This document shows, in pieces, positions 15,357-25,401 of a stretch of DNA of 50,926 nucleotides. This DNA is from Lentisphaerota bacterium (GTDB lineage Bacteria > Verrucomicrobiota > Lentisphaeria > Victivallales > Victivallaceae): NCBI GenBank assembly GCA_015061625.1, contig SUWG01000019.1, positions 1 through 50,926 on the forward strand. Reading direction: 5' to 3'. The notes beneath the pieces were generated by a model that saw only the letters and a list, made by a program, of their open reading frames with translations, made no database searches and was not told where the DNA came from. Both the position numbers and the translations under genes were made by a program. How positions within the stretch are numbered: the stretch's first letter is position 1; every line of letters starts with the position of its first letter.

Positions 15357-15715
15357 ATAAAATTAAAAAATATGCCACCGGGTGCTTACCCGGACGGGAT
15401 CCAGCGGCGGAACGCTGGTCGCCGCCATCAGCGGCGAAATATAAGCGTCCGGTGGCGCATTGCGGTCAATCTCTTGTCAAATCGGCGGATAACGGTTCAG
15501 TCGAGTACATAGTACACTCCTTCACCGTTACCTTGATTTGACGGCGACCTTGCCTTGCACTGCATCCACCGGGGGTGGTGGCGGTGGCGCATTGCGTCGG
15601 TGAAAAAATCAAATAAAAAATCTGCCGCCGGTTGTGCGGGCGGCACTTGAGCGCAAGGCAGTAAAGTTGAGATAAAAAACAGATCGTTCAAAAAGGGCGG
15701 TGGAGAAAATAAGTT
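15357..15715. other. intergenic region with hairpins and a dispersed element
   Basis: No gene. It holds hairpins around CCGGGTGCTTACCCGG, copy 1 of the dispersed element on the minus strand (15,457-15,567), and GC-rich CACCGGGGGTGGTGG sequence. The GH2 ribosome region starts near 15,700. Confidence 0.6.
15457..15567 (-). repeat. dispersed element with micro-ORF, copy 1
   Basis: Read on the minus strand this aligns with 24,851-24,957: GGTCGCCGTCAA.TCAAGG, then AAGG.AG....ACTATGTA, then TCCGCCGA.TTGACAAGAGATT. Both copies contain a short frame with ribosome site; here it reads MYSTEPLSADLTRD and stops. The ends are imperfect inverted repeats (GCATTGCGGTCAA against GCAGTGCAAGGC). It resembles a MITE or REP-type unit. 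Confidence 0.65.
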
Positions 15716-18160
15716 ATGATGGAAAAAATTTCACTTGACGGCATCTGGGAAGGGGATTACTTCATTTCCGGTGCCCAGCGCAGTGCGTGGGGCAGTAATT
15801 GCCGGGTCGTGGAACAGATGTTGCGGGAAAGTGCGATGAGTTCCGGATTTTATTCCGGAGCGGAAGCCGGGTGGGCGATGAAAGGCACGATTCCCGGCTG
15901 TGACCGCACCTTTCTGCTGGAAAACAGTTTGATTCCGGATATTTATTACGGGCGCAATCTGGAGTTGTCCTGTTTTTCGGAAAAACATTCGTGGGCGTTC
16001 CGCAGAAAATTCACCATTCCGGAAAATTGGCACGGGCGCCGGATAATTCTGGAATTTGCCCGTCTGGATTACCATGCGATCATCTTTCTCAATGGCGAAT
16101 ATATCACCGAACACGCCAATATGTCCTACGGGATAAGTGTGGATATCACCCGTAACCTCAAACTGGATGAAGAAAATGTGTTGTGTGTGCTTTTTGATCC
16201 CGCTCCGCAGGGCGAAGCGTCACATTATTCGGATAAACCGGCGGATTTCGCCAAATTTCACCGCACCCAGATCGGTTTCGGCTGGGATTGGTCACGGAAA
16301 CTGGTTCCCGCTGGCATCGTTGATTCGGTGACGCTGTATGCCTATGAAAATTGCCGGATAACTGACATATACTGCCGGTTTGACGGAGTTGATGCCACAC
16401 TGTTTCTGGAAGTCGAAGCCCGGAAAGATATGGAACAGGAATTGTTGATCCAACTGGCGTTGGATGATGATACAAATTATTTGTGTTCAACAAGTGAATC
16501 GATTCAATTAAATGCGGGTAAAAATTTTCTTTCCCTGCCGCTGGCTCTGCCGGAAAATCTGCAGTTGTGGTATCCCAACGGCTCCGGCAAAGCGGCGTTG
16601 TACCGTCTGGGGGTGACGCTGGATGGTTTTACGGAAGAAAAGTTGATCGGCTTCCGCACGGTAACGATGAGCCGCAATCCGGATTCTCCGGAAAATGCTT
16701 ACGATCTGACTTTCAACATCAACGGCAAAGCGGTCTTTGTCAAAGGGGTGGATTATGTGCCGGCGGATTTGATGCTTGCGCAGGTGAAATCAGTTGATTA
16801 CGAACACCTGGTGCGTGCCGCCCACGCCGCCGGGATCAACTTTTTCCGCATCTGGGGCGGTGGAGTTATCGAAAAAGATGCTTTTTACGAGGCTTGTGAC
16901 CGTTACGGAATCATGGTGTGGCAGGAATTCATGCACGCCTGCAGTCAGTATCCCAAAGATGCGGCATTTCTGGCGGCCAAGGAACGCGAAGGGCGGGAGA
17001 TCATCCGCAAGTTGCGGAATCATCCCTGTATCACGCTCTTTTGCGGCGGCAATGAGTTGCAGTATTACGGCGAAATACCCGACAGCCCGATGTTGAAAAA
17101 ATATGGTGAATTGGTTGCTGAATTGATGCCGGGCATACCTTATCATATCACTTCCCCCGACCTTTCCCGCCCCGGCGAAAGACACCACGGGCCGTGGCAC
17201 TGGCGCACTCACGGAGAATGGAACACGCACTTCCGCTGTTTCGCCAGTGAACTGGGGTGCAACGGTATGCCGGAATATAACACTTTGCGCCGCTTCATTC
17301 CGGAAAATGAGTTGGCCGCCATGGATGGCCCGGCTCTGGCGTATCACTTTTTCAACAAATACGGCGTCAATGACTTGAGCCGCCCGGTAAAAGAATTTTT
17401 CGATGCGGAAGATATGGAAAAATTCTGTGCGGCATCCATATTCAGTCAGGCCGATCTGGTGCAGTATATCATGGAACATTACCGGCGGCTGGCACCGGAA
17501 GCCAGCGGATGTGTTTTCTGGCAGTACAATGAGCCGTGGCCGACCTGTTCGTGGAATCTGATCGATTATTACGGTTATCCCAAAATGGCTCTTTACGCTT
17601 TGAAACGGGCCAATGCGCCGGTATTGCTGTCATTCAAAGATGATTCCTGGGCGTGCAAAGATGGCCGATTGAGTGCCGAATGGTTCATCACCTGCGATGA
17701 GGAATTTTCCGGCAAAGTTGCCGCCACGGCGTATGCTGCCGATGGGAAAATGGTGTTTACAGTGGAAAAAGAGGGTTCATGGGCCAAAGGAACAACACTT
17801 CTTGCCGGGGTGGATGAAACTTTGCCGGAGGGTTTGACGGCGGTATTTTTCACCATTGACGGAAAATATGCCGGAGTGCGCATTTACGGAGTACCGGACT
17901 TCAAAAGTTTCTTTGCCTTGAAACCGGCGGAAATCAGTGCCGCAGTAAAGGATAATACCGTAACAGTATGCAACACCGGCAAAATGGTGGCATTCAACAT
18001 CCGTCTGGCGTTCCCGGCTCTGCCGGATAAGGCGATATTATTTACCGACAATTACCTCACTCTTGCCCCCGGAGAAAGCCGCGAAGTAACTTTCCTCGGT
18101 GATGCACAAAGTGCGGTATTGCAAGTTGATTCCCTTAACCAGAAAGTTTCCTTAAACTAA
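15716..18160 (+). CDS. GH2 beta-mannosidase
   Basis: This 814-residue protein has the GH2 layout: N-terminal jelly roll with W.FRRKF and [13 protein letters not shown], immunoglobulin-like domain, then a TIM barrel. The acid/base is Glu447 in CGGNEL and the nucleophile Glu512 in ASELG. The barrel blocks [26 protein letters not shown] and [13 protein letters not shown] are typical of the beta-mannosidase branch. No signal peptide is seen, so it likely acts inside the cell on imported mannosides. ATG 15,716 and 15,719 are both possible starts. The LacI gene lies upstream and secreted enzymes downstream. A related GH2 specificity cannot be excluded. Confidence 0.88.
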   Translation: MMEKISLDGIWEGDYFISGAQRSAWGSNCRVVEQMLRESAMSSGFYSGAEAGWAMKGTIPGCDRTFLLENSLIPDIYYGRNLELSCFSEKHSWAFRRKFTIPENWHGRRIILEFARLDYHAIIFLNGEYITEHANMSYGISVDITRNLKLDEENVLCVLFDPAPQGEASHYSDKPADFAKFHRTQIGFGWDWSRKLVPAGIVDSVTLYAYENCRITDIYCRFDGVDATLFLEVEARKDMEQELLIQLALDDDTNYLCSTSESIQLNAGKNFLSLPLALPENLQLWYPNGSGKAALYRLGVTLDGFTEEKLIGFRTVTMSRNPDSPENAYDLTFNINGKAVFVKGVDYVPADLMLAQVKSVDYEHLVRAAHAAGINFFRIWGGGVIEKDAFYEACDRYGIMVWQEFMHACSQYPKDAAFLAAKEREGREIIRKLRNHPCITLFCGGNELQYYGEIPDSPMLKKYGELVAELMPGIPYHITSPDLSRPGERHHGPWHWRTHGEWNTHFRCFASELGCNGMPEYNTLRRFIPENELAAMDGPALAYHFFNKYGVNDLSRPVKEFFDAEDMEKFCAASIFSQADLVQYIMEHYRRLAPEASGCVFWQYNEPWPTCSWNLIDYYGYPKMALYALKRANAPVLLSFKDDSWACKDGRLSAEWFITCDEEFSGKVAATAYAADGKMVFTVEKEGSWAKGTTLLAGVDETLPEGLTAVFFTIDGKYAGVRIYGVPDFKSFFALKPAEISAAVKDNTVTVCNTGKMVAFNIRLAFPALPDKAILFTDNYLTLAPGESREVTFLGDAQSAVLQVDSLNQKVSLN

Positions 18161-18182
18161 CTCAAAAAAGGAGGTTCCAGTT

Positions 18183-18869
18183 ATGAAAAAAGCTTCGTTC
18201 CCCAGTTTCCGCCATGGCGGAGTAAAGCACCGCTTTACTCTTATCGAGCTGCTCGTCGTCATTGCCATTATCGCCATATTGGCGGCGATACTGCTTCCGG
18301 CACTCAATTCCGCCCGTGAGCGCGGACGCAGTGCCAGTTGTATCAACAATCTCAAACAGATCGGCAATATGGCAACGATGTATGAGGAGGCTTACGGTTT
18401 TTTCCCCGGACCGATCACCAACAATGATCAACGCTGGGTCATGGGATTGCGTAAAGCGGATTCGGGTATCGATATGAATCTGTTTTATTGTCCGTCAAGT
18501 AAATATCCTGCCTATGAAACCAACAACAACTGGTCGCTTTACCGGACTTATGCGGCATTTGGCTTCTACAATATCTACACGATCCCGACAGGTAAGCTGC
18601 ACTCCAGCAAAAATCTCTGGAATCCCACCCGCACCATTCTTTACGGCGATTCGGAACACCTGCCCAACAACGATGTTTCCTGTGCTGTCGATACAATGGG
18701 GGCCGGTAAATTCTCCCTGCGTCACAGCAAAAGAATGAATGCCACATTCGGCGATATGCACGTTGAAGCAGTTGATCAGAATCTACAGGTGCCTCATGAA
18801 CCGCAAAACAGTGCATTCGGTTATAAGACATTGAAAGACAAATACGGCAACAGATATGTTGAATATTAA
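18183..18869 (+). CDS. prepilin-like protein with type II pseudopilin N-terminus
   Basis: The 228-residue protein has a class III signal: basic leader, [14 protein letters not shown] and then [15 protein letters not shown], with the conserved Glu at position 5 after the cleavage site. The remainder is a globular extracytoplasmic domain ending with a [16 protein letters not shown] block, a variant of the H-X9-DG motif. Such proteins are hugely expanded in Lentisphaerota and Planctomycetota and are thought to be processed by a prepilin peptidase and shown on the surface. Start ATG follows AGGAGG. It lies 22 bases after the GH2 gene and is probably in the same transcript, so a role in glycan binding or secretion is plausible. 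Confidence 0.85.
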   Translation: MKKASFPSFRHGGVKHRFTLIELLVVIAIIAILAAILLPALNSARERGRSASCINNLKQIGNMATMYEEAYGFFPGPITNNDQRWVMGLRKADSGIDMNLFYCPSSKYPAYETNNNWSLYRTYAAFGFYNIYTIPTGKLHSSKNLWNPTRTILYGDSEHLPNNDVSCAVDTMGAGKFSLRHSKRMNATFGDMHVEAVDQNLQVPHEPQNSAFGYKTLKDKYGNRYVEY

Positions 18870-18898
18870 CAAATAAACTTAAACGAAAGGAAAATATC

Positions 18899-19405
18899 AT
18901 GAAAAAAGTGCTGTTTCTTATCGCCATGGCGGCCATCACCCTTACGGCCGGAGAGTTGACTTTCAAATGGGTCGGCAAAGGCGACAATCTGCCCTCCAAA
19001 CCCAAAATCGAGGAGATCACCGAGGATGACTGGGTCTCCATCCGTTGTACCCCGACGGCCAATGGCCCGTGGCAGGGTATGCTGGGAACTCCTTCGGCGG
19101 CGGTCAAAGCAAGTTCATACAAAGGCGTTTCCTTTGATATCCGTCAGAAGTGTTATCCTGGCAACTGTGCCACGGTGATCTACATCCACACCAGCAAAGG
19201 CAACTTTTTCCACAGTTTCAATGCCGGTAACGGTCAGGATTGGGTACATGTCGAGATCCCCTTTGAAACTGCCAAATGGCAGGGTGCGGATAAGGTCGGA
19301 TTCGACGGCAATATCCTGCGGATCATCATCTATCCCTATCAGGCACTCAATGCTCCGTCAAAATACATTGAGATCGCCAACTTTGAGTTGATCCCGGCAG
19401 AATAA
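18899..19405 (+). CDS. small secreted protein, single jelly-roll-like domain
   Basis: The 168-residue product begins with a signal peptide (MKKVLFLIAMAAITLTAG). The mature part is clearly homologous to residues 20-165 of the 1637-residue enzyme encoded next: both share W.G.G.N.P.K.EE.TED, RCTPT.N.PWQG, F..RQK.YPGN and IYPY. The stranded pattern suggests a carbohydrate-binding jelly roll. It lies 29 bases after the prepilin gene with AAAGGAA as ribosome site. It probably binds the same glycan as the large enzyme, either as a free binding protein or by competing with its N-terminal domain. No catalytic residues are recognisable. Confidence 0.72.
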   Translation: MKKVLFLIAMAAITLTAGELTFKWVGKGDNLPSKPKIEEITEDDWVSIRCTPTANGPWQGMLGTPSAAVKASSYKGVSFDIRQKCYPGNCATVIYIHTSKGNFFHSFNAGNGQDWVHVEIPFETAKWQGADKVGFDGNILRIIIYPYQALNAPSKYIEIANFELIPAE

Positions 19406-19580
19406 GATAAAATTCATGTCGCATATCCCTGATGGTAAAATCCACATCCGGGATTGTACGGTCACAGCCATAATTTTTGAAGAAAACAGCCAACAGTTTT
19501 GATTCGTCAACAACTGACGCAGGGGCGTATTGTGCCGTCGGTCTGATTCAAACCTTAAATTAAGAAATGAGATACCAACT

Positions 19581-22500
19581 ATGAAAAGATTTCTGCTTTT
19601 TGCTCTGTTGCCGCTGATGCTGGCCGCTGATGATATACCAATATCATGGAGCGGTTCCGGTGGCAAAAATACTCCGCCCAAAGTGGAAGAATTTACCGAA
19701 GACGGCCGGACATTTTTCCGTTGCACCCCCACGGATAACCATCCGTGGCAGGGTATCACTGCCAAATTCAATGCACCGGTGGATCTTTCGCAATACCGGG
19801 GCGTGGCTTTTGAATTCCGTCAGAAGTTTTATCCCGGCAATCCGGCGGTGGTATTTTATTTCAACACTCCCTCCGGAGCGGTGTATACCGACTTTTCCGG
19901 CGGCAACGGCCGGGAGTGGCAAAAAGTGGAGATACCTTTCGATGTGCGCATCTGGAAAGGTGCGGAAAAACACGGCTTCCCGATGGCGACCGGATTCCGC
20001 ATCTATCCCTATGACAACTTGGATAAACCCTCGGAATATTTCGAAGTGACCAATGTGCGTTTCCTGCCCAAAGAAGCGGATAATTCGCCCCGGAAAATCG
20101 CCATCCGCAGTTACTCCATTTCCGCCACGCCGACCGACGGCCCCGATCCCGGCAACACCCTTTGCGACGGTAAAACCGATGTGGATATCCACTTCAGAGG
20201 TTACGGCAATGAAGAACCGGTCTTCAGCTTTGACCTCGGCACGATCCATGTGGTCACTCAAATCAAATTGACCGCCTCCGGCACTGAAGCGGCCCAGAAC
20301 TTCCGCAATGCCGCCATCATGGCCAGCGTGGATGGCCGACGCTATTTCCCCGCCGGCAGTATCAATGCCGGAAGTATGCAAGGCAATGTACAAGTTTACT
20401 CCTTTGATACTCCTTTTGCCGCCAGATATATCAAAATTTCCCCCATCCGTCAGCGGCAGGATTTCCCCATCCGTATTTCCGAAGCGGAATTTACCGGCTA
20501 CATCCCTTCCAGTGATGAATTGGCCTCTTTCAGCGAGCGTGCCTATGATGAGGGCCGTCCGCTGCCGCCGGATAACGGCAGCAACTATGTGTCGGTCAAA
20601 CACGGCGATTACAGTTTCAAAGTGTGCAAAGATAACGGTATTCTTTGCGACATCCGCTACAAAGATCAGTTGATCGCCCTCAAACAATTCATCCGTTACG
20701 AGTTGCTCTACCGCCAAAGTGATGTGCGGTCTGACAGTTACGCTGATAAAGTGAGCAATTTCACCCTTACGGAAAACGGCGTAAAGTACACCGCCGTCAA
20801 TCCGCAGATCCCCGGAACAGTTTTCAATTATGAGATCACAGTGGGAGTAAGCGGCATCGTCAGCAAAGTTACCGTTGCTGATTCGCAAGTCACCCAACGG
20901 GCATTTTTGCGGATTTACAGCGAAACGATTTTCGACAAAGATTTCCGCCGTGACGGCTACTATGAGTCATGGGGCGGCCATCACCGGCTGGAAAGATTGC
21001 AGGCCAGTGAAGTCGTTACCGATAAATCCACCGACGGTGCGGCAACGATGAGTTTTGAGGCCGCACAGGGCAAAATGACCCTTTTCCATACGATCACCCA
21101 CTACAACGGCATCTTTCTGCCGCCGGGAACCAGTGTGGAAGAGCGTGGCGTGCAGTACTTCCTGCCCAATGGTATGCGGCTTTGCATCGGTGTCATCGGT
21201 CTGGGAGATAACCGGGAGCAGAGCATTTCCTCGCTTTTCCTGATGAGTGAAGGAACTTTGCTCGATGCCTATGAAAAATACTTCACAACTACTGAATATG
21301 CCGACTTCGTCCGCAATATCCCCCGTGCGCCGTGGCTGCGTGATGCCAAAATCGCATCGCAGGCCGGCGGTTGGGAAGGTCTGTGGATCGGCGGCATGGA
21401 AAGAGCCGCGGAAAACCTCGCCCGCCTTTACGAATTTGACCCCGTCATCGTCGCCATGCTCCCCGGTCTGGGCAAGACCTGGGGTGACTTCTTCTACGGC
21501 GAGGGAGTAAGTGAAGGCAGTTTCGGTGCCAAAATTTCCGGACGGCAGTTGCGTGAGAGGTATCAGAATTTGCGCCGCATCAATCCCTGTATGAAAGTCG
21601 GCGTTTACAACTGGCTCTGGTCCGCCGGAGCAAATTCCAATATTTTCGCCAATCACCCCGACTGGTTTGTGACCAAGACCCGTGAGGGCGCAGTGGCCAA
21701 CTACTTCCCCGGTGCGGAGATCATTCTCAACTATTTGCGGTCATTCACCAATGAAGCCAGCCGGGCCGATGCCGTAGATACCATCTGCGGTCAGATGGAT
21801 GCCTTTGATTTGGATATCTTTTATCTTGACGGCGGTACGATCGGTACATTCGCCCTCAACTGGGAAACTATGCGCATTGATGAACCGACCAGTTTGATGT
21901 TCATGCATGAAGCGATCCGTAACCGCATGATGCAGAACAACCCCAACCGGGCGGTATTTTTCAACGTGCCATTCAACCCGCAGGCAGATTTCGGATTTCT
22001 GGAGTCATTCAGCGACATCGTTTCCAACTGGCGCAACGGTGCGGCCAATATGTACAAATTCAAAATTTTCCAGCACCGCAATCCGCTGCATTACCCCATC
22101 TACATCTACTGGATCGGCACGACCAACGGCCCGCTGGAAGATTACATGGCCGGTACCGGTTTGTTTGCTTCCACCCACAGCCGCGGCGATAAAGTCGGCG
22201 ATGTCGGCTACATTTCCGCCCGTTTTGAAGTCCGCCAACTGGCCATGGTCGAAGCCCGCATTTTGCCCAACTGGCGTTTCGATGCTGAAACCACTGTCGA
22301 AGCCATGCCGCTGCGTCAGCATCAAAGCGGTATAATTTTCCTCAAGCATCATGGGGAAAATGCCAAAACTGAAACCGTCAGTTTCGATGCCGCTCCATTC
22401 GGTTTCGATCCGGCCAAACCGGTCTATCAATGGCTGGTTTATGTCAAAGATGCCAATCAGTATGAATGCAGTTTCGGTGAACCTGCCATCCGTCAGGCCT

Positions 22501-24494
22501 ATGAGGAATTTAACTGGATCAGTGACCGGGTGACGATCCCGCAATTCATCGGCACGACCACCATCGTTGACGGCCGCATTTCACGCTCCATCGAATTGCC
22601 GGGCAACCGGGCGGTGCTGTATACGGTTTCACAAGTACCGGCAGTGGTGTGGAATTACCGCGGTCATCCGGCATATCACCGCATTTCCGGCCGTCCGGAT
22701 ATTCAGATTTCCGGTGATTACGATGAATTGACCGTCACATCTGAAAAGGAAAATTCCGAAATCGCCATCATCATCCCGGCCGGTAAAGTGCCAAGTGCGA
22801 TCACGGTCAATGGCGAAAATGCCCAATGGAACTACTTCGCCGAAAACGGCACTTTCCTTGCCATCGTCAAGATCCCCGCCGCCGGTGAAAGCACCGTCAA
22901 AGCCACCTTTACCGATGCTGTCGCTCTGGAGGGCAAACCGGAACTCAAACTCCGCCGCAGCGGTTACAATCTGCGCTGCACTCTTACCGTGCCGGAAACT
23001 TATGTCGGCAAAGCACTTTGTTTCACCATTTCCGATGGTAAAAACAGCGTTTACGGCAAAACCATCGTGCCGGAAAGCACCACCGTCAACTTCACCGTGA
23101 AACTGCCGGAAACCACGCTCGATGCCCGCTATAAAGTTTCGGCTCAACTCCCCGGCAACGAAGCGGCGACCGCCTTTTGCACCATCCGCGCTCTGGCCCG
23201 CAAAACCCAGTTGCAGGATATCATGCCGCCGGAGGAGGTGCATTCCTCTGCGGAAAGTTGTTCGGCAAGTGCCAATGGTATGCAAGTATTGCAAACTTTC
23301 CGGATAACGACCGAAAACTGTACGGATTCAGAGGTGAAACCGGAGGATTTGTCCGTCAATATCCGCACTCTGCCCCAATATACGACCTATTGGAACCGGG
23401 CGGCCGGAGGTTTCGAGTTATCCGGAGTGAAACGTTATATCAAAATTGAAATGACCGGTAATCTCTGGTACTTCAATAAATACAGTTCGTGTGCTTCGGG
23501 CCGTCATTCGCCCCGGCATACGACCCCGTCGCACTATCTGGGACTTTTCTTCGACTTCGGCACCCCGCAGGGTTACACCGTCCGTGCCACCGGAGGTTAC
23601 GGTAAATACGATATCGAAAATCCGCATATCCTTTTCCCGTACGGAGCCAACCGCCTGCCGCAACTGCACTGGATGCTCAACGATATGATGCGTTCACTTT
23701 CTCTGGAAAAACAAACCCTCTGGCTCGATCTGCAGGCTCTCGGCGCACCGGCCGCATGGAATGGCAAATTGATCGTGGCGGCAGTGATGACCCATTGCAG
23801 CCCGGATCGCCGGATCGGTTTCCGGATACTGGAAACTTCCGACACTCTGCCCGATGGTGAAAGTTGCCATGCGCCCCTTTCTCTGCAGAAAACCGAACCG
23901 CCCAGAGTGGTGAATGTGCCGCGCATTTCCGGTACTCCCGATGCCGCTGTATGGGCCTCTTTGCCCGTACTCGGCACCATGGCCGATATCCTGAACCGGG
24001 CGGCGACCGAGGAATATCCCGCTAAAGTCAAAATCGCCCATGACGGCAAAAATCTCTACTTCTGCTACCTTTTGCAGGATGAGCCGGGGAAAATTTTCGA
24101 CTGCCGTGACGGCGATGCCGGCAGACCATACTTCAGCGACTCCGTGGAATTGCTTCTGGAACTTAAAAACCGGCCCGGTCTGCAGGTACATATCATCGTC
24201 GATGCCAAAGGCAATACCGTTGTCATGACCCACGCTTTCGATCCGGCAAAGAAAAGTCAACAGGGCAAAGTACCCAACTTCCCCTTCCGCAAAACTCTGG
24301 TCACTGCGGATACTTCCAACTGGATGGTGGTTTTCACCGTGCCGTTAAGTGCCATCGGCGTAACCGGCAACATCCCCGGTACCACCCTTTCATTCAATAT
24401 GATGCGCAACCGGGTAGACAACGGGATCATGGTAAACTTCTCCCTCGCTCCCAAATACTACTCCGGCAACCACCACCAGCTCCGCCTCCAATAG
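19581..24494 (+). CDS. secreted multidomain glycoside-hydrolase-like protein
   Basis: ATG 19,581 starts a signal peptide (MKRFLLFALLPLMLAA) and gives 1637 residues. Domains in order: a jelly-roll-like domain (20-165) homologous to the preceding small protein; a discoidin/F5-8C-like domain (about 170-310, FDLGTIHVVTQIKL, SVDGRRYFPAG, AARYIKI); a sandwich region; a TIM-barrel-like region with FYLDGG (Asp750, candidate nucleophile) and GGWEGLWIGGMERAAENLARL; beta domains; and a C-terminal CBM9-like domain from about 1440. The barrel resembles GH13/31/36-type alpha-glycosidases in its DLDIFYLDGG strand, but I cannot assign a family. It is extracellular and probably attacks a large branched glycan. 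A chain this long is usual for this phylum. Confidence 0.7.
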   Translation: MKRFLLFALLPLMLAADDIPISWSGSGGKNTPPKVEEFTEDGRTFFRCTPTDNHPWQGITAKFNAPVDLSQYRGVAFEFRQKFYPGNPAVVFYFNTPSGAVYTDFSGGNGREWQKVEIPFDVRIWKGAEKHGFPMATGFRIYPYDNLDKPSEYFEVTNVRFLPKEADNSPRKIAIRSYSISATPTDGPDPGNTLCDGKTDVDIHFRGYGNEEPVFSFDLGTIHVVTQIKLTASGTEAAQNFRNAAIMASVDGRRYFPAGSINAGSMQGNVQVYSFDTPFAARYIKISPIRQRQDFPIRISEAEFTGYIPSSDELASFSERAYDEGRPLPPDNGSNYVSVKHGDYSFKVCKDNGILCDIRYKDQLIALKQFIRYELLYRQSDVRSDSYADKVSNFTLTENGVKYTAVNPQIPGTVFNYEITVGVSGIVSKVTVADSQVTQRAFLRIYSETIFDKDFRRDGYYESWGGHHRLERLQASEVVTDKSTDGAATMSFEAAQGKMTLFHTITHYNGIFLPPGTSVEERGVQYFLPNGMRLCIGVIGLGDNREQSISSLFLMSEGTLLDAYEKYFTTTEYADFVRNIPRAPWLRDAKIASQAGGWEGLWIGGMERAAENLARLYEFDPVIVAMLPGLGKTWGDFFYGEGVSEGSFGAKISGRQLRERYQNLRRINPCMKVGVYNWLWSAGANSNIFANHPDWFVTKTREGAVANYFPGAEIILNYLRSFTNEASRADAVDTICGQMDAFDLDIFYLDGGTIGTFALNWETMRIDEPTSLMFMHEAIRNRMMQNNPNRAVFFNVPFNPQADFGFLESFSDIVSNWRNGAANMYKFKIFQHRNPLHYPIYIYWIGTTNGPLEDYMAGTGLFASTHSRGDKVGDVGYISARFEVRQLAMVEARILPNWRFDAETTVEAMPLRQHQSGIIFLKHHGENAKTETVSFDAAPFGFDPAKPVYQWLVYVKDANQYECSFGEPAIRQAYEEFNWISDRVTIPQFIGTTTIVDGRISRSIELPGNRAVLYTVSQVPAVVWNYRGHPAYHRISGRPDIQISGDYDELTVTSEKENSEIAIIIPAGKVPSAITVNGENAQWNYFAENGTFLAIVKIPAAGESTVKATFTDAVALEGKPELKLRRSGYNLRCTLTVPETYVGKALCFTISDGKNSVYGKTIVPESTTVNFTVKLPETTLDARYKVSAQLPGNEAATAFCTIRALARKTQLQDIMPPEEVHSSAESCSASANGMQVLQTFRITTENCTDSEVKPEDLSVNIRTLPQYTTYWNRAAGGFELSGVKRYIKIEMTGNLWYFNKYSSCASGRHSPRHTTPSHYLGLFFDFGTPQGYTVRATGGYGKYDIENPHILFPYGANRLPQLHWMLNDMMRSLSLEKQTLWLDLQALGAPAAWNGKLIVAAVMTHCSPDRRIGFRILETSDTLPDGESCHAPLSLQKTEPPRVVNVPRISGTPDAAVWASLPVLGTMADILNRAATEEYPAKVKIAHDGKNLYFCYLLQDEPGKIFDCRDGDAGRPYFSDSVELLLELKNRPGLQVHIIVDAKGNTVVMTHAFDPAKKSQQGKVPNFPFRKTLVTADTSNWMVVFTVPLSAIGVTGNIPGTTLSFNMMRNRVDNGIMVNFSLAPKYYSGNHHQLRLQ

Positions 24495-24545
24495 TTACTT
24501 TTCTTTTTACGGTCACTTTTCTTTTTACGGAAAAAGAAAAGTAAC
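24494..24545. terminator. long inverted repeat after the large secreted enzyme
   Basis: GTTACTTTTCTTTTT (24,494-24,508) and AAAAAGAAAAGTAAC (24,531-24,545) are perfect 15-bp arms. The 22-base loop contains a second copy of ACTTTTCTTTTTACGG. The first arm begins in the stop codon. It may terminate the transcript or be a repeat-element end; the stem is AT-rich and lacks a classical GC stem with U-run. Confidence 0.5.
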
Positions 24546-24850
24546 CAAAAGAAAAACGGGGTGTCGCGCCGTTGCTCTGCAACGGCTTGGTCGGGCGGGC
24601 GGCAAAGCCGCCCTTTACAGGGGGCGTTGCCCCCCGTACCCCCCGGTACGGACATTACGGACAATGCGGACAATACGGACGCTATCTGCGAGCCGCATAA
24701 GGTCGTCTTTGTCACGGGTGCGAGGCGGTCGCCGCCGAGCGCGCAGCCCGTATGCGAATAAGCTTTTGCCCGTTAAGAGCAAAAGCCGAGCAACAATAGT
24801 TGCGAGGATGAGCGGAGGGCGAGCAATAAGCCGCGAGTGAATTTTGCAAA

Positions 24851-24957
24851 GCATTATGCGGTAAGGTCGCCGTCAAGTCAAGGCACAGACAAGGGAGCAT
24901 ACTATGTATGTGACCGAGGATGTGTCCGCCGACTTGACAAGAGATTACCCATAATGC
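24851..24957 (+). repeat. dispersed element with micro-ORF, copy 2
   Basis: Terminal inverted repeats GCATTATGCGGTAA and TTACCCATAATGC (one extra base in the left arm) bracket about 105 bp homologous to 15,457-15,567 in inverse orientation. Inside, AAGGGAG precedes ATG at 24,904 and a frame MYVTEDVSADLTRDYP, matching MYSTEPLSADLTRD in copy 1. Confidence 0.7.
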
Positions 24958-25084
24958 AAAGCAAAATGAACGCAGGCGCAATAATTTTAGAGGAATTCAC
25001 GCCCGGAGCCACTTTTTGTCACGGGAAATCTCCGGCAAAAGGTGGGGAGTTTGAGGGGAGGAAAAGGCGTTAGCGTTTGCCTCC

Positions 25085-25395
25085 CCTCAAGCGAACAAGA
25101 GCCACTAAACGCTCCATAGGCAAATTAACGGCAACAATACGCACAAAAGCCAATAACCGCTCCACCGGTTTGTTAACGGCAACACGCCCGGTGCAGGTCA
25201 GCGGCTCGCTTACGCTCGACATACGCCCGGTACGGATGGGTACGGAGTTGTACGGATAAGTACGGAGCAACGCCAGCCGGAGGAAATGCCTCCACCGGCT
25301 TATCACCGGCAACAATACCGGTGCAGGTCAGCACCTTGCTTACGCTCGATATCCGCCCGGTACAAATTTACGGAGCAACGCAAGCCGCATAACCG
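25085..25395. repeat. degenerate direct repeats before ilvA 3' end
   Basis: TTAACGGCAACA occurs near 25,121 and 25,172 and a variant ATCACCGGCAACA near 25,302. The block CCGGTGCAGGTCAGC, then CTTACGCTCGA and CGCCCGGTAC, then TACGGAGCAACGC.AGCCG, occurs twice (about 25,189-25,278 and 25,317-25,390). The reading frames here are by-products of the repeats. Confidence 0.6.
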
Positions 25396-25401
25396 CTCTC
25401 A

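Larger units (their letters stand above)
24546..25401. other. repeat-rich non-coding spacer
   Basis: No supported gene. The first part has GC hairpins (CGTTGCTCTGCAACG, GGGCGGCAAAGCCGCCC, GGGGGCGTTGCCCCCC) and four tandem 9-mers of the type ACGGACAAT (24,648-24,683). The middle holds dispersed element copy 2. The last 300 bp consist of degenerate direct repeats. Confidence 0.65.

Noticed and set aside
19415..19501. 27-codon frame between the small secreted protein and the large enzyme
   Set aside because: No ribosome site, no promoter and no repeat elsewhere; likely chance.
19644..20897. 417-codon minus-strand frame opposite the large secreted enzyme
   Set aside because: Shadow; the plus strand has signal peptide and domain homology.
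24648..24683. Possible CRISPR array
   Set aside because: Four adjacent 9-mers without spacers and no cas genes; a simple tandem repeat.
25077..25259. 60-codon frame in the repeat region before ilvA
   Set aside because: Made of degenerate direct repeats and lacks a ribosome site.
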